Shown piece by piece: positions 1 through 12,059 of a stretch of 35,944 nucleotides of DNA; the first letter of the stretch is position 1, and the number at the start of each line of letters is the position of its first letter. The position numbers and the translations under genes were made by a program. The notes beneath the pieces were generated by a model that ran no database searches, was not told where the DNA came from, and saw only the letters and a program-made list of their open reading frames with translations. The stretch comes from an uncultured Bacteroidales bacterium (lineage in GTDB: Bacteria > Bacteroidota > Bacteroidia > Bacteroidales > UBA932): assembly GCA_947305645.1 (NCBI GenBank), contig CAMZEC010000020.1, positions 1-35,944 of the forward strand, in the 5' to 3' direction.

Positions 1-398
1 CTTCTTGAGAAGTTGGACAAGGAGGGAGTGATAGAATAATAGGTAGTGTGCTCCATCTCCACGGTGCACGGCTCTCTTTTCCAAAACTCCATCGGCTTGT
101 CGCTAAAGGATTTGTTGATGTTCTCCAAACGCCGTTCTTTCCTGTCCAGCCGTTCTTTGGTGGCTTCCTCCAGTTGGACGGAGTGATGGACCTCGATATT
201 CAGCGTTGTCTCCGCAATGCCGGCCCTGGCAGCATCCTTTACGGCATCGGCAATCCTGGCTTCCAAAGAAGCAGTGTCCGGCATGGCACACTTCGTCTGC
301 GTTACCATCTGCCTGATGGGAGCATCAATCCGTGCGATGAAAGAAGAACACAAAAGACAGAAGAAAACAAGAAAGAAACGTGAGACGATGATGAGCAT
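1..398 (-). CDS. Secreted or membrane-anchored hypothetical protein, 3' part missing
   Basis: A leftward frame is open from an ATG at 398 to the left edge, about 132 codons, so the C-terminus lies outside the window. It begins MLIIVSRFFLVFFCLLCSSF, a strongly hydrophobic stretch that could be a signal peptide or an N-terminal membrane anchor. It is followed by a charged region with helical character (LEARIADAVKDAARAG at about residues 48-63, then ERLDRKERRLENINKS at about 80-95). The composition (Ala/Glu/Lys/Arg rich, no low-complexity junk) supports real coding, and no competing frame on either strand looks better. A short rightward open stretch ending in TAA at 37-39 is the alternative reading and is less convincing. 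I recognise no family. No TAnnTTTG promoter is evident before the start. Confidence 0.6.
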   Translation of the reverse strand, partial: MLIIVSRFFLVFFCLLCSSFIARIDAPIRQMVTQTKCAMPDTASLEARIADAVKDAARAGIAETTLNIEVHHSVQLEEATKERLDRKERRLENINKSFSDKPMEFWKREPCTVEMEHTTYYSITPSLSNFSR

Positions 399-469
399 GT
401 CCAACCCAAAAGACGGCGGACGCCTCCGCCCTCCTTTTCTAGTCTGCTCGGGCATATAATATTCAACGG

Positions 470-502
470 CAAAAGCGACCTTCGGGCCGCTTTTGTTGTT
501 TT
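470..502 (+). terminator. Intrinsic terminator-like hairpin with UUCG loop
   Basis: Arms CAAAAGCG (470-477) and CGCTTTTG (88-95 of the next hundred, i.e. 488-495) enclose a short CC-TTCG-GG stem with one mismatch, followed by TTGTTTT at 496-502. The U-run favours rightward termination, but no rightward gene is seen before it. Because the stem itself carries AAAA/TTTT it could also work leftward for the tRNA-Ser transcript, or be a leftover of an earlier gene arrangement. Confidence 0.5.
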
Positions 503-639
503 AGGTGCAGGTGTATTCAGGTGGATGCGGAGACTTTATTTCGCGCAAAATTGGGCCATTTTTTGGGCCACTCACCCGGGATTTCGCCTTCGGCGACATC
601 CCTGCCCGCCTGCGGCGGGCTTTGCAAAGAGCTGAAACA

Positions 640-671
640 AAGAAAGTTAGAGCCAATGCTCTAACTTTCTT
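640..671 (-). terminator. Terminator of tRNA-Ser
   Basis: This is a perfect 14-bp inverted repeat: AAGAAAGTTAGAGC (640-653) and GCTCTAACTTTCTT (658-671) around a 4-nt loop. Read leftward it lies 16 nt past the tRNA-Ser 3' end and is followed by TTGTTT, as expected of an intrinsic terminator. Confidence 0.8.
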
Positions 672-686
672 CATTCCATCTCTTTG

Positions 687-771
687 CGGTGAGTGAGGGA
701 TTCGAACCCCCGGTACGTTGCCGTACACCTGTTTTCGAGGCAGGCTCCTTCAACCACTCGGACAACTCACC
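687..771 (-). tRNA. tRNA-Ser(CGA)
   Basis: Leftward class II tRNA of 85 nt. The acceptor stem GGTGAGT/ACTCACC pairs perfectly and is followed by discriminator G. The anticodon loop is CTCGAAA with anticodon CGA. A long variable arm forms a GTACG/CGTAC stem with a GCAA loop. The T-loop GTTCGAATC is canonical. CCA is not encoded. A near-consensus -7 box (GAACTTTG, one mismatch to TAnnTTTG) lies about 10 nt upstream, near 782-789. The longest rightward frame from 718 would run through this tRNA, which is why the dus start was placed further in. Confidence 0.93.
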
Positions 772-802
772 AGAGCAGGCTGCAAAGTTCGTAAAAATTA
801 TT

Positions 803-810
803 TAATTTTG
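803..810 (+). promoter_or_regulatory. -7 promoter box of dus operon (TAATTTTG)
   Basis: TAATTTTG matches the Bacteroidota -7 consensus TAnnTTTG exactly and ends 6 nt before the dus ATG, so transcription would begin at or next to the start codon. No clear -33 TTTG is seen at the usual 19-21 nt distance. Confidence 0.65.
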
Positions 811-816
811 TACACT

Positions 817-1837
817 ATGCGTATTGGAGATTTAGATTTTGGCGAGAGGCCCCTGTTTCTCGCTCCCATGGAGGACGTTACGGATGTTTCCTTCCGCATC
901 CTCTGCAAGGAGCAGGGGGCCGCAATGGTATACACGGAGTTCGTGCCCTCCGACGGACTGATACGCGACGCGGACAAGGCGATCGCCAAAATGCGCACGC
1001 TTCCGGAAGAGGCGCCCGTAGGCATACAGATTTACGGCCACATACCCGAATCCATGGTAGAGGCGGCTAAGATGGCCGACCGCGCAGCGGAGATTGCCGG
1101 GGGGCACGGGGCCGACATAATCGACATAAACTTCGGCTGCCCGGTCAGCAAAATCGCAGGGCGGGGCGCCGGCAGCGGCATGATGCGCGAGCCGGACAAG
1201 ATGGTGGCCATCACCAAGGCGGTCGTGGAAGCCGTCGGCAAACCGGTCACCGTAAAGACCCGCCTCGGCTGGGACGACAACTCCAAAATCATCGTAGAGC
1301 TTGCCGAGCGCCTGCAGGACGTTGGCATACAAGCGCTTACGATCCATGGCCGCACCCGCCAGCAAATGTACAAAGGCAGCGCGGACTGGACTCTCATCGG
1401 CGCCGTAAAAGCCAGCCCCCGCATGCACATCCCCATCATAGGCAACGGCGACATCACCGACGGACCGAAGGCAAAAGAGGCGTTTGACCGCTACGGCGTG
1501 GATGCCGTCATGATAGGGCGCGCCTCCTTCGGCCACCCCTGGATCTTCCGGGAGATACGCCACTACCTGGACACCGGGGAGCAGCTGCCACCGCTGAGCG
1601 TAAGCGAACGCGTCGCCCTGGCCAAACGGCACCTGGACCTCTCCCTGCAGTACAAAGGCCAGCCGCGGGGCGTCTTCGAGATGCGCCGCCACCTCAGCTG
1701 CTACTTCAAGGGCCTGCCGGAATTCAAGCAGACCCGCATGAAGCTCGTCACGACCACCGATCCGGCGGAAATCCATTCGACCCTGGACTACATTGCCGGG
1801 CGCTGGGCGGACGCCCCCATCGAGACTTCCAACGTAT

Positions 1838-1848
<11 letters not shown>
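817..1848 (+). CDS. dus: tRNA-dihydrouridine synthase (DusB type)
   Basis: Flavoenzyme that reduces specific uridines of tRNA to dihydrouridine with NADPH; cytoplasmic. The 343-residue protein opens with MRIGDLDF and LAPMEDVTD (FMN-binding N-terminus of Dus proteins). It carries the catalytic cysteine in NFGCPV (C108), VKTRLGW for substrate and flavin contacts, IHGRTR, and the phosphate-binding IGNGDI and IGRASFG segments. Length is normal for DusB. The ATG at 817 is preferred because a longer frame from 718 overlaps tRNA-Ser and would skip the promoter box at 803-810. It is the first gene of an overlapping operon: its last 11 nt are shared with lpxK. Which Dus subtype and target uridine is inferred from overall resemblance only. 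Confidence 0.93.
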
Positions 1849-5961
<4,113 letters not shown>

Positions 5962-5962
5962 A

Positions 5963-6874
5963 TCAATCCTTAACCAGCAGCTGGCTGTAACGCTCGGGCT
6001 GTATGTCTGCAAAGGCGACTAGGAGACCCATTTCTATGACGTCTCCGAACTCGTCGTTTACGGAAGATCCGAAGAAGCGGAACTTGTTGGACAGGTTGAT
6101 ATAGGTGTTCAGGATAGGAGGAAGGTAGAAGCCCCTCTTGCGGAATTCCAGCTTGAGGGCCCGGAAATCTTCCTTGAATCCCTCGTTGGAAAGTACGGCC
6201 TCCCCGCCCTCGACCGGCTTGACCGGAAACTCCACGTGTGGGGCAACCAGGTTGCTGGCGGCGTGTTTCTCAAAGAAGCGGGAAATCAGCCACAGGGCCT
6301 CCTGCGGGTAGGTAGGATAGAAAGTCACCTTACCGAAGAAGTACTCCATCCTGGTCCTGGCCACGGCATGGCATATGCCTTCGAACAGCCCGTCCAGGGC
6401 AAAGACGTTGCGTATCGCCTCCGCCTCCCGGAAGAAGGAAGAGGTGATGAAAGAGCGGCTGAGTTCTGCCGTAACCGGAAGATAATCCCTGATGAATTCA
6501 TCGGAAAAGCGAAAGAGGTGCGCCGACGGCATCATGGGCTGACCGTCGGCAGCCAGGCGGCAACGGTCGCCGAAGAGTATCCTGTATCCTCCGGCAATTA
6601 TCTCCGCCGACGGATCCCAAAGCACGATCTGCTTGAAGCCGAGGGACGAGTCAAGGTCGAAGCGGTCCAGATCGACCGCCTTGCCGGTTCCGCCTCCGTT
6701 GCTCCTGAACGCCAGCTCGCGCAGGCGTCCTATCTCCTGTAAAACGGACGGGGCGGAATCTCCGTCCACCAGATGCACCTGGAATCCTCCGTGGGAGGTA
6801 TCGCAAAGGAAAGTACGCTCGTTGAGCTCGGCCTTCAGCCTGGAAGTCGCTACAGGTTCAATAATAGGTATCAT
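5963..6874 (-). CDS. glsB: GNAT N-acyltransferase, glycine lipid synthase GlsB-like
   Basis: 303-residue acyltransferase of the hemolysin/ornithine-lipid GNAT family. In Bacteroides the homologous pair glsB-glsA makes glycine lipids: GlsB attaches a 3-hydroxy fatty acid to the amino group of glycine, and GlsA then adds a second acyl chain. Visible features are the RLRELAFR segment near residue 50, FKQIVLWDP and IIAGGYRI (GNAT beta strands), ELSRSFI near 133, and a C-terminal NTYINLSNKFRFFG followed by FADI. It lies 2 nt downstream of the PlsC-like partner, which is the context on which the specific name rests. It is the last gene of the long leftward chain. A related O- or N-acyltransferase making another aminolipid cannot be excluded. 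Confidence 0.75.
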   Translation of the reverse strand: MIPIIEPVATSRLKAELNERTFLCDTSHGGFQVHLVDGDSAPSVLQEIGRLRELAFRSNGGGTGKAVDLDRFDLDSSLGFKQIVLWDPSAEIIAGGYRILFGDRCRLAADGQPMMPSAHLFRFSDEFIRDYLPVTAELSRSFITSSFFREAEAIRNVFALDGLFEGICHAVARTRMEYFFGKVTFYPTYPQEALWLISRFFEKHAASNLVAPHVEFPVKPVEGGEAVLSNEGFKEDFRALKLEFRKRGFYLPPILNTYINLSNKFRFFGSSVNDEFGDVIEMGLLVAFADIQPERYSQLLVKD

Positions 6875-6876
6875 AT

Positions 6877-7686
6877 TTAATCCTGTTTCATTTCATACAC
6901 TTTTTCTCTCACCCAGGACGCCCATTCGGCGTCTGTGCGCTCCGGAGTGAAGGTCTGCCATGGGATGGGCTTCCCTATTACCATCTTGAAGTGTTTGTTG
7001 CGGCACTTGAACACCTCCGACGGCAGGGTAAGCATGGCAAGATTCATCTTGATTCCAAGACGCTTGGACCATTTGTCCAGCCTGTAGAACCGGGGCGAGT
7101 TCTGCCCGGAGAACCAGATGGGAACCACGTCCCTCTGATATTTGCGGGACTTGGTTATGAATGTCTTTTTCCAGGGCAGGTCCTGAATAATGCCGTCAAT
7201 CTTTCTGGAACACAGGCCGGCGGGGAAATAGAGCATCTGCTTGTCGCCGGCAAATGCGTCGTCCAGGAGCCTGGCAAGGTCGCGGCTCTGTCCGCCGAGT
7301 TTGTTTACGGGGATGAGATATTCGTGAACCTGCTTGACGGACATCATCAGGTCGTTCGCAGGAATCGCTATTTTACCGTCGTACTTACGGGAAAAGAACG
7401 CGGCCTGTGCGCATGTTTCAAGCATCCCCAGGGGGTGATTGGAAGCGAAAGTGAAGCGCCCGCCCGCGGGCAGGTTTTCCTCTCCGATTACCTCAACGGT
7501 AGCGGTGATATACTCCAGAAAACCCTCCAGGAACTCGGTCCCGAGCTTCCCCTGACTGAAGTAGCGGTTGAACTCGTCCTGGTGTATAAGGCGCTTGAGG
7601 AAGCTGACCACGAAGCCCGGCACCTTCTTTCCCTTGCTGATTTTCATCACAAGGGAGTCCATATCTACGAGAAAAACTTCATTCAT
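6877..7686 (-). CDS. glsA: PlsC-like lipid O-acyltransferase, GlsA-like
   Basis: 269-residue member of the lysophospholipid/glycerolipid acyltransferase family, proposed to add the O-linked acyl chain to monoacyl glycine lipid at the cytoplasmic membrane. The conserved block I reads ASNHPLGMLE: His84 is present, but the acidic residue is Glu90 rather than the usual Asp and sits one position beyond the classic HX4D spacing. Block III is recognisable as YFPAGLCSRK near residues 136-145, and WFSGQNSPRFYRL resembles the substrate-binding block that follows. It starts 12 nt after the gldH stop and ends 2 nt before glsB. The pair identity is inferred from the GNAT neighbour; without it only 'PlsC-family acyltransferase' would be safe. 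Confidence 0.75.
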   Translation of the reverse strand: MNEVFLVDMDSLVMKISKGKKVPGFVVSFLKRLIHQDEFNRYFSQGKLGTEFLEGFLEYITATVEVIGEENLPAGGRFTFASNHPLGMLETCAQAAFFSRKYDGKIAIPANDLMMSVKQVHEYLIPVNKLGGQSRDLARLLDDAFAGDKQMLYFPAGLCSRKIDGIIQDLPWKKTFITKSRKYQRDVVPIWFSGQNSPRFYRLDKWSKRLGIKMNLAMLTLPSEVFKCRNKHFKMVIGKPIPWQTFTPERTDAEWASWVREKVYEMKQD

Positions 7687-7698
7687 GCGTCTGGCTGA

Positions 7699-8109
7699 TT
7701 AAATATTGCGGCGGACCACCAGTCCCATACCCCTCAGCCCCGCCGGTTCCGGAGAAATATCCAGCTGGATGGTCCAGAAGCCCGATTCCGATGGTTGGAA
7801 ACCCCTGCGGTAAGATACCCTCACCGAATCTGCAGGATAGTAAACAGTCTCCGAGAAATAACGGCCGGAAGGTGCCTTCCACAACACCTGCACGGGGAAC
7901 GACCCGAGGGTGTCCGGATGCATCATGGGCTTATCTATGACAGTATAGAACGACAAGTCGTAACTCGATGTCGTGTCGGCAAGCTCTATTTCGAAGGAGT
8001 ATTCTCCGGTTCCGTCGGAACGTATAAACCGCTCACGCGACTCCGGCTCGCAGCACGCAGTCAGCAGCAGGACGGCAATGGCCGCCACTATCTGCCGGAG
8101 CTGCTTCAT
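7699..8109 (-). CDS. gldH: GldH-like lipoprotein
   Basis: 136-residue lipoprotein with signal peptide MKQLRQIVAAIAVLLLTACC (lipobox LTAC, lipidated Cys19). The body is beta-rich: YSFEIELADTTSSYDLSFYTVID near residues 37-59, then the SGRYFSETVYYPADS and GFWTIQLDISPEPAGLRGMGLVV segments. Size, the SFEIELADT...Y.L pattern and the position directly after ricT match the GldH family, which is widespread in Bacteroidota including non-gliding gut species. GldH is linked to gliding motility in flavobacteria; its role in non-gliders is not established. It overlaps ricT by 4 nt. It is shorter than the roughly 155-165 residues I associate with GldH, so the assignment is probable rather than certain. Confidence 0.65.
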   Translation of the reverse strand: MKQLRQIVAAIAVLLLTACCEPESRERFIRSDGTGEYSFEIELADTTSSYDLSFYTVIDKPMMHPDTLGSFPVQVLWKAPSGRYFSETVYYPADSVRVSYRRGFQPSESGFWTIQLDISPEPAGLRGMGLVVRRNI

Positions 8110-9266
8110 TCTCCGGATTCTTTCTGCTGGCGCTTGCCGTTGCGGTTGCGCCTCTTGCCACGAGAGCGCTTGCGGCGGGGCGTGTCGAAACGGGTGATGC
8201 TGTCGTCCCCCACTGCGGTTACGAACTCCGGCATCACGGGTTCCGGCTCGGTGCGGAGCGACTCGGGACGCTCGCCGTGGCGGTTCATGTCGAGTATGTT
8301 GCGCACCTCTTCGGCATCAAGGGCATAAAGGTCGGCATCGGAATTCTTGTCGTAGGAGAAATACATTACCTCCCTCAGTATATCCGTCTTGCGCAGGTAG
8401 GCAAGCCCGTCTTCGAACTCCAGGGGACCCTGCACACGGGGGATGCGGGACTGGGCGTCCAGGTAATTGGCGACCTCGTAATTCAGGCAGCACTTCAGCT
8501 TGCCGCACTGGCCCGCCAGCTTCTGGGGGTTCAGGGAAAGGTCCTGGCAGCGGGCGGCAGAAGTGGAGATACTCTGGAAAGAAGTGATATAGTTGGCGCA
8601 GCAGAGCTCGCGTCCGCAGACACCCAGGCCTCCTATCAGGCCGGCTTCCTGGCGTGCGCCTATCTGCTTCATCTCTATGCGGATGCGGAATTCTTCGGCG
8701 AACACCTTGATAAGCTGGCGGAAGTCTACGCGCCCGTCGGCGATGTAGTAGAAAATGGCCTTGGTGCCGTCTCCCTGGAATTCCACGTCGCCTATCTTCA
8801 TTTCCAGCCCGAGCTCGGCCGCAATCTTGCGGGCCTTGATCATGGTGTCCTGCTCGCGGGCTATGGCGTCCTGCCACTTCTGTATGTCGAGGGGCTTGGC
8901 CTTGCGGTAAATCTTCTTGAATTCAGTATTCTCCCGCACTACGCCTTTGCAGGCCATCTGCCTGGCCACGATGGGTCCGGACAGGGTTACGATGCCGAGG
9001 TCGTGACCGTTGGCAGCCTCGACTATCACCAGGTCTCCTGTATTGATCTTCTGGCCGGAATCGTTTATGTAGAAACCCTTGCGGGTGTTCTTGAAGCGTA
9101 CTTCGAATATGTCCGGGCAGCTTCCGTCCTCAACTCCCTTGAGCCAGTTGCGGTCCGAGAGCTTACAGCATCCCGCCCTGTAATCGCAGGCGACGCCTTC
9201 TTCTCCTCCGCCTTTCACAATGGAGCAGCCGCGGAAACAATCGAACTGTATAGTTTCGTTATCCAT
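8106..9266 (-). CDS. ricT: RicT/YaaT-like PSP1 domain protein
   Basis: 386-residue PSP1-domain protein. The hallmark Cys-rich PSP1 signature is clear: GVCGRELCCANY near residues 215-226, and GQCGKLKCCLNYE near 251-263, with the intervening FQSIST and QDLSLNP. In Bacillus RicT is part of the RicAFT complex, which carries Fe-S clusters and acts with RNase Y. In Bacteroidota the gene lies between holB and gldH, as here. An N-terminal extension with several cysteines (FDCFRGCS, ACDYRAGCCKL) precedes the domain. A C-terminal tail rich in Arg and Lys (RRKRSRGKRRNRNGKR) suggests RNA or nucleic-acid contact. It starts inside the holB stop (TGATG, 1-nt overlap). Cluster binding in this organism is inferred. 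Confidence 0.88.
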   Translation of the reverse strand: MDNETIQFDCFRGCSIVKGGGEEGVACDYRAGCCKLSDRNWLKGVEDGSCPDIFEVRFKNTRKGFYINDSGQKINTGDLVIVEAANGHDLGIVTLSGPIVARQMACKGVVRENTEFKKIYRKAKPLDIQKWQDAIAREQDTMIKARKIAAELGLEMKIGDVEFQGDGTKAIFYYIADGRVDFRQLIKVFAEEFRIRIEMKQIGARQEAGLIGGLGVCGRELCCANYITSFQSISTSAARCQDLSLNPQKLAGQCGKLKCCLNYEVANYLDAQSRIPRVQGPLEFEDGLAYLRKTDILREVMYFSYDKNSDADLYALDAEEVRNILDMNRHGERPESLRTEPEPVMPEFVTAVGDDSITRFDTPRRKRSRGKRRNRNGKRQQKESGE

Positions 9267-10243
9267 CAGATAATTCCAATCAGTCTGTCCACCAAATCGG
9301 TGAAGACAATTTTCATATTTACATTTCGCTCAATGAGCCTGGACGCCCTGTCCAGCGTCGTGAGCGCGGCGCGGGGGAAAGTCTTGCGGGCCCGGGCGGC
9401 CCAGCCCCTTTCCTTGTCGGTAATAGCGGCCTGAAGATCTATTCCCTGCTGCGCCAAAAACAACTTGCGCATGGCGTCCGCTGCAAATTTACAAAAAGCT
9501 TTCGCATTTTCGCGCGAAGGAAGGGCTGCTATTTCTTCTCCCACGCCCAATGCGGCAAAGAGATTATGTGCCAGCAGGGCCTCCATAAGCCTGTCCAGCA
9601 GCTCAGGATCCTGGAACTCCGGCGCCTCCTGCGCACCGCCCAGCTGTATGTGCTGGCAGCGGGAGGCGATGGTCGTGAGCACCCTCTCCGGCGAGTGGGT
9701 TATAAGGACGAACTGGGTTTTCTCTTCCGGCTCCTCTATGGCCTTCAGCAGCCGGTTGGCGGCCTCCTGGTTCATCTTTTCCGGCAGATAAATCACTACG
9801 GAGCGATACCCGCCCTCCAGTGCGCTGAGTGCCAGCGTGCTCAGCACCTCCCTGGCTTCTGCTACGGCAATTATGGCCGACTTGCTTTCCATCCCCAGGG
9901 CCTCATACAACTCCGCCTCCTTGAAATGCGGGTTCTGCTGCACCAGGGCACGGAATTCCGTTATCAGCGACAGTGATGTCTTTGGGGCCGTGGCCGGGAA
10001 GATAAAGTGGACGTCGGGGTGGATGAGCTTGGAGATACGGTTACAGGAGGGGCATTCGCCGCAGGAGTCGCCGCCGCTGCGGGAGCCGCAATAGAGGTAC
10101 TGCAGGAAGGCGAGCGCCGTTGCGAAAGCGCTGCCTCCGTCGGGCTCGGAAAACATGATGGCATGGGGGATGCGGCCGGAATCCACCATCCCGGCCAGCG
10201 TCTTCAGGACTTCCGCCCTGCATCCTGTTTCCGCAAATCTCAT
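9266..10243 (-). CDS. holB: DNA polymerase III delta' subunit
   Basis: 325-residue clamp-loader subunit. The AAA+ fold is visible: IPHAIMF, a zinc-binding cysteine set (C of QYLYC, then SCGECPSC at about 60-67), the NRLLKAIEEPEEKTQFVLITHSPERVL core and the sensor 1/arginine-finger motif IASRC. The Walker A loop is degenerate: where many homologues have GPxGxGK(T/L), this one has SEPDGGSAFA and lacks the lysine, so it probably does not bind ATP. That is also the case for E. coli delta'. It lies in the overlapping leftward chain between the polyprenyl synthase (4-nt overlap) and ricT. Confidence 0.88.
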   Translation of the reverse strand: MRFAETGCRAEVLKTLAGMVDSGRIPHAIMFSEPDGGSAFATALAFLQYLYCGSRSGGDSCGECPSCNRISKLIHPDVHFIFPATAPKTSLSLITEFRALVQQNPHFKEAELYEALGMESKSAIIAVAEAREVLSTLALSALEGGYRSVVIYLPEKMNQEAANRLLKAIEEPEEKTQFVLITHSPERVLTTIASRCQHIQLGGAQEAPEFQDPELLDRLMEALLAHNLFAALGVGEEIAALPSRENAKAFCKFAADAMRKLFLAQQGIDLQAAITDKERGWAARARKTFPRAALTTLDRASRLIERNVNMKIVFTDLVDRLIGII

Positions 10244-11208
10244 TTCTTGCGTATGGCGTTATAGCGCGCCAGCATGGCCAGCACCTCCCGTTCCTCCGAC
10301 GGCGGGAAGAGTTCCAACGCCTCAAGCGCTTCGTTGATAAAATCGTCCAGACGGCCGGTGGCATACTCCACTCCCCCGTTATCCAGCACGAAGCGGTGCA
10401 GCTCGTCGCAGTATCCGGGGCGGTCGGGAATCTGCCGCACCATGTCGCGGTAGCGCCCGGGATCGGACACGTTGCGCAGTGCGCCCAGCATCGGCATGGT
10501 GATCTTCTGCTCCTTGAGGTCTATGCCTACCGGCTTGCCTATGCTGGCCTCGTCCCAGTAGTCGAAGATGTCGTCCCGTATCTGGAAGGCGATGCCGGTG
10601 GCCCTGGCGTAGCGTCCGGCGGCATCTACCAGCTCCTGCGGCGCATCGGAACAGATGGCGGCAGAACGGCAGGCCGATTCGAACAGGGAAGCCGTCTTGC
10701 AGTAGACGATACGCATGTAGTCCTCCTCCGTGGTGTCGGCCGACGATGCCTTCTGCAGCTGCAGCATCTCCCCTTCCGCCAGGTCGGACAGCGTGCGGGC
10801 CATCAGCAGAATCACCTGGTCCTGGTGTCCTGTGCCGATTATCATACCCACAGCACGCGACAGCCAGAAGTCTCCCACCAGCACGGCGGAAGACGGTCCG
10901 ATGAGAGCGGAAAGCGTAGGCCTGCCGCGCCTGAGGCTGCTTTCGTCAGCCACGTCGTCGTGGATCAGGGTGGCGTTGTGCAGCATCTCGGTAGAGGCGG
11001 CGCAATGCAGCGTGTCGTCGTTTACGCCCCCGCAGATCCGCCCGGTAAGCAGGGAGAGCATGGGCCGCAACTGCTTGCCGGAGTTGGACAGGATGGAAGA
11101 GTTGAGCCGGTTCAGAAGGTCAATATCGGAACGCAGACCCTCCCCGACCAGAGCCTCGTAGCGGCTCCAGTCGGCACCAAGCATCTTTATGACCTCTTCC
11201 CTGTTCAT
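10240..11208 (-). CDS. Polyprenyl diphosphate synthase (long-chain, IspB-like)
   Basis: 322-residue trans-prenyltransferase that extends allylic diphosphates with isopentenyl diphosphate, presumably making the side chain of menaquinone. The first Asp-rich motif is DDVADESSLRRGRPT (Asp-rich core at residues 84-88). The second is DDIFDYWDEASIGKPVGIDL (212-216 onward). GKQLRP near 44-49 binds diphosphate. Length and motifs fit octaprenyl/heptaprenyl synthases; chain length cannot be read from the sequence by eye. It overlaps the LOG-family gene upstream and holB downstream by 4 nt each. Confidence 0.9.
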   Translation of the reverse strand: MNREEVIKMLGADWSRYEALVGEGLRSDIDLLNRLNSSILSNSGKQLRPMLSLLTGRICGGVNDDTLHCAASTEMLHNATLIHDDVADESSLRRGRPTLSALIGPSSAVLVGDFWLSRAVGMIIGTGHQDQVILLMARTLSDLAEGEMLQLQKASSADTTEEDYMRIVYCKTASLFESACRSAAICSDAPQELVDAAGRYARATGIAFQIRDDIFDYWDEASIGKPVGIDLKEQKITMPMLGALRNVSDPGRYRDMVRQIPDRPGYCDELHRFVLDNGGVEYATGRLDDFINEALEALELFPPSEEREVLAMLARYNAIRKK

Positions 11209-11726
11209 AAGAGTTCTATGGCTTCCTCGACGGTTTTAGGGAGCAGCAGGCGGGCCCTCTCTTCCGGGGCGAGCATACCGGTTTCTACAAAATGTGCCAG
11301 CAGGGCATCCAGGGGGTCATAGAAGCCGTCGATGTTCAGGGCGGCGAGGCGCCCGTGGAACCTGTCCAGCTTTGCCAGCACCAGAGTCTCGAAAAGCTCA
11401 TCCATGGTGCCTATTCCGCCCGGGAGGGCGAAAGCTATGTCGACTCCCTTGCGCATGGCCTCCTTGCGCTCGGACATTGTGTCCGTCCACTCGATGTCCG
11501 TCAGCCCGGGATGCGCCAGCGGCTCCATAAAACGGGGCAGGACGCCTCTGACCACGGCCCCGCAGGCCGAGGCTTCGTCGCAGATGACGCCCATCGTTCC
11601 CTTGATGGTGCCGCCCGAGGCTATTTCATAACCCCGGGACGCCGCTGCCCTGACCAGTTTGCGGGCCGCCTCGTTATACTCCGGAGCTATGCCTGCAAAG
11701 GACGAGCAGAAGAAAAGTGCTCTCAT
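11205..11726 (-). CDS. LOG-family nucleotide phosphoribohydrolase
   Basis: 173-residue protein of the LOG (lysine decarboxylase-like) family, which hydrolyses nucleoside 5'-monophosphates to free base and ribose 5-phosphate (cytokinin riboside monophosphates in plants and some bacteria). It begins MRALFFCSSFAG, the CGSS-like opening. It has ASGGTIKGTMGVICDEA, corresponding to the GGGxxGLMGxxADA loop, and LPGGIGTMDELFE, the PGGxGTxxE nucleotide-binding motif. The ATG at 11726 overlaps the trxA stop (ATGA); the longer frame from 11876 reads through trxA and is not real. The natural substrate in Bacteroidota is unknown. Confidence 0.85.
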   Translation of the reverse strand: MRALFFCSSFAGIAPEYNEAARKLVRAAASRGYEIASGGTIKGTMGVICDEASACGAVVRGVLPRFMEPLAHPGLTDIEWTDTMSERKEAMRKGVDIAFALPGGIGTMDELFETLVLAKLDRFHGRLAALNIDGFYDPLDALLAHFVETGMLAPEERARLLLPKTVEEAIELL

Positions 11727-12037
11727 AGATAGAGCTGGATCTTTGCTGCAATCTCCTGCTTGGGAAGCACGCCGACCGTACGGTCGACAATAGCCCCGTT
11801 CTTTACGAAAACGAGCGTGGGAATATTGCGGACGCCGAACTGTGCGGCAATATCTTCGCAGTCGTCCACGTTGCACTTGGCAATAGTGGCACGGCCCTCG
11901 AACTCGGCGGCAAGCTCGTCAACGGTAGGAGAAAGAATACGGCAGGGCCCGCACCATGTGGCCCAGAAATCTATGACTGTCAGTCCCGGCGCGGCCAGGA
12001 TATCCTGATAATTGGTTGAAGTAATTACTGTTTCCAT
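11723..12037 (-). CDS. trxA: Thioredoxin
   Basis: 104-residue cytoplasmic thioredoxin with the full active site FWATWCGPCRIL (WCGPC near residues 28-32), the buried Asp in VIDFWA, the cis-proline in RNIPTLVF and the ending GVLPKQEIAAKI. A TTG three codons upstream is possible but lies within the -7 promoter box, so the ATG at 12037 is taken. It has its own promoter box TATATTTG (12051-12044), although it is only 22 nt downstream of the chrA stop. Confidence 0.95.
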   Translation of the reverse strand: METVITSTNYQDILAAPGLTVIDFWATWCGPCRILSPTVDELAAEFEGRATIAKCNVDDCEDIAAQFGVRNIPTLVFVKNGAIVDRTVGVLPKQEIAAKIQLYL

Positions 12038-12043
12038 AAGTGA

Positions 12044-12051
12044 CAAATATA
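12044..12051 (-). promoter_or_regulatory. -7 box of trxA (TATATTTG)
   Basis: Read leftward the sequence TATATTTG matches TAnnTTTG and ends 6 nt before the trxA ATG. It is an internal promoter of the long leftward gene chain and predicts a nearly leaderless trxA message. Confidence 0.65.
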
Positions 12052-12059
12052 CAAAATTT

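Noticed and set aside
415..430. GGCGGA/TCCGCC hairpin before the left-edge gene
   Set aside because: Only 6 bp with no U-tract; common by chance in GC-rich DNA and no regulatory context.
718..816. Upstream extension of dus
   Set aside because: It would translate through tRNA-Ser and across the -7 box; the family N-terminus aligns with the ATG at 817.
12038..12046. TTG start for trxA
   Set aside because: It lies inside the TATATTTG promoter box, so it would not be in the transcript.
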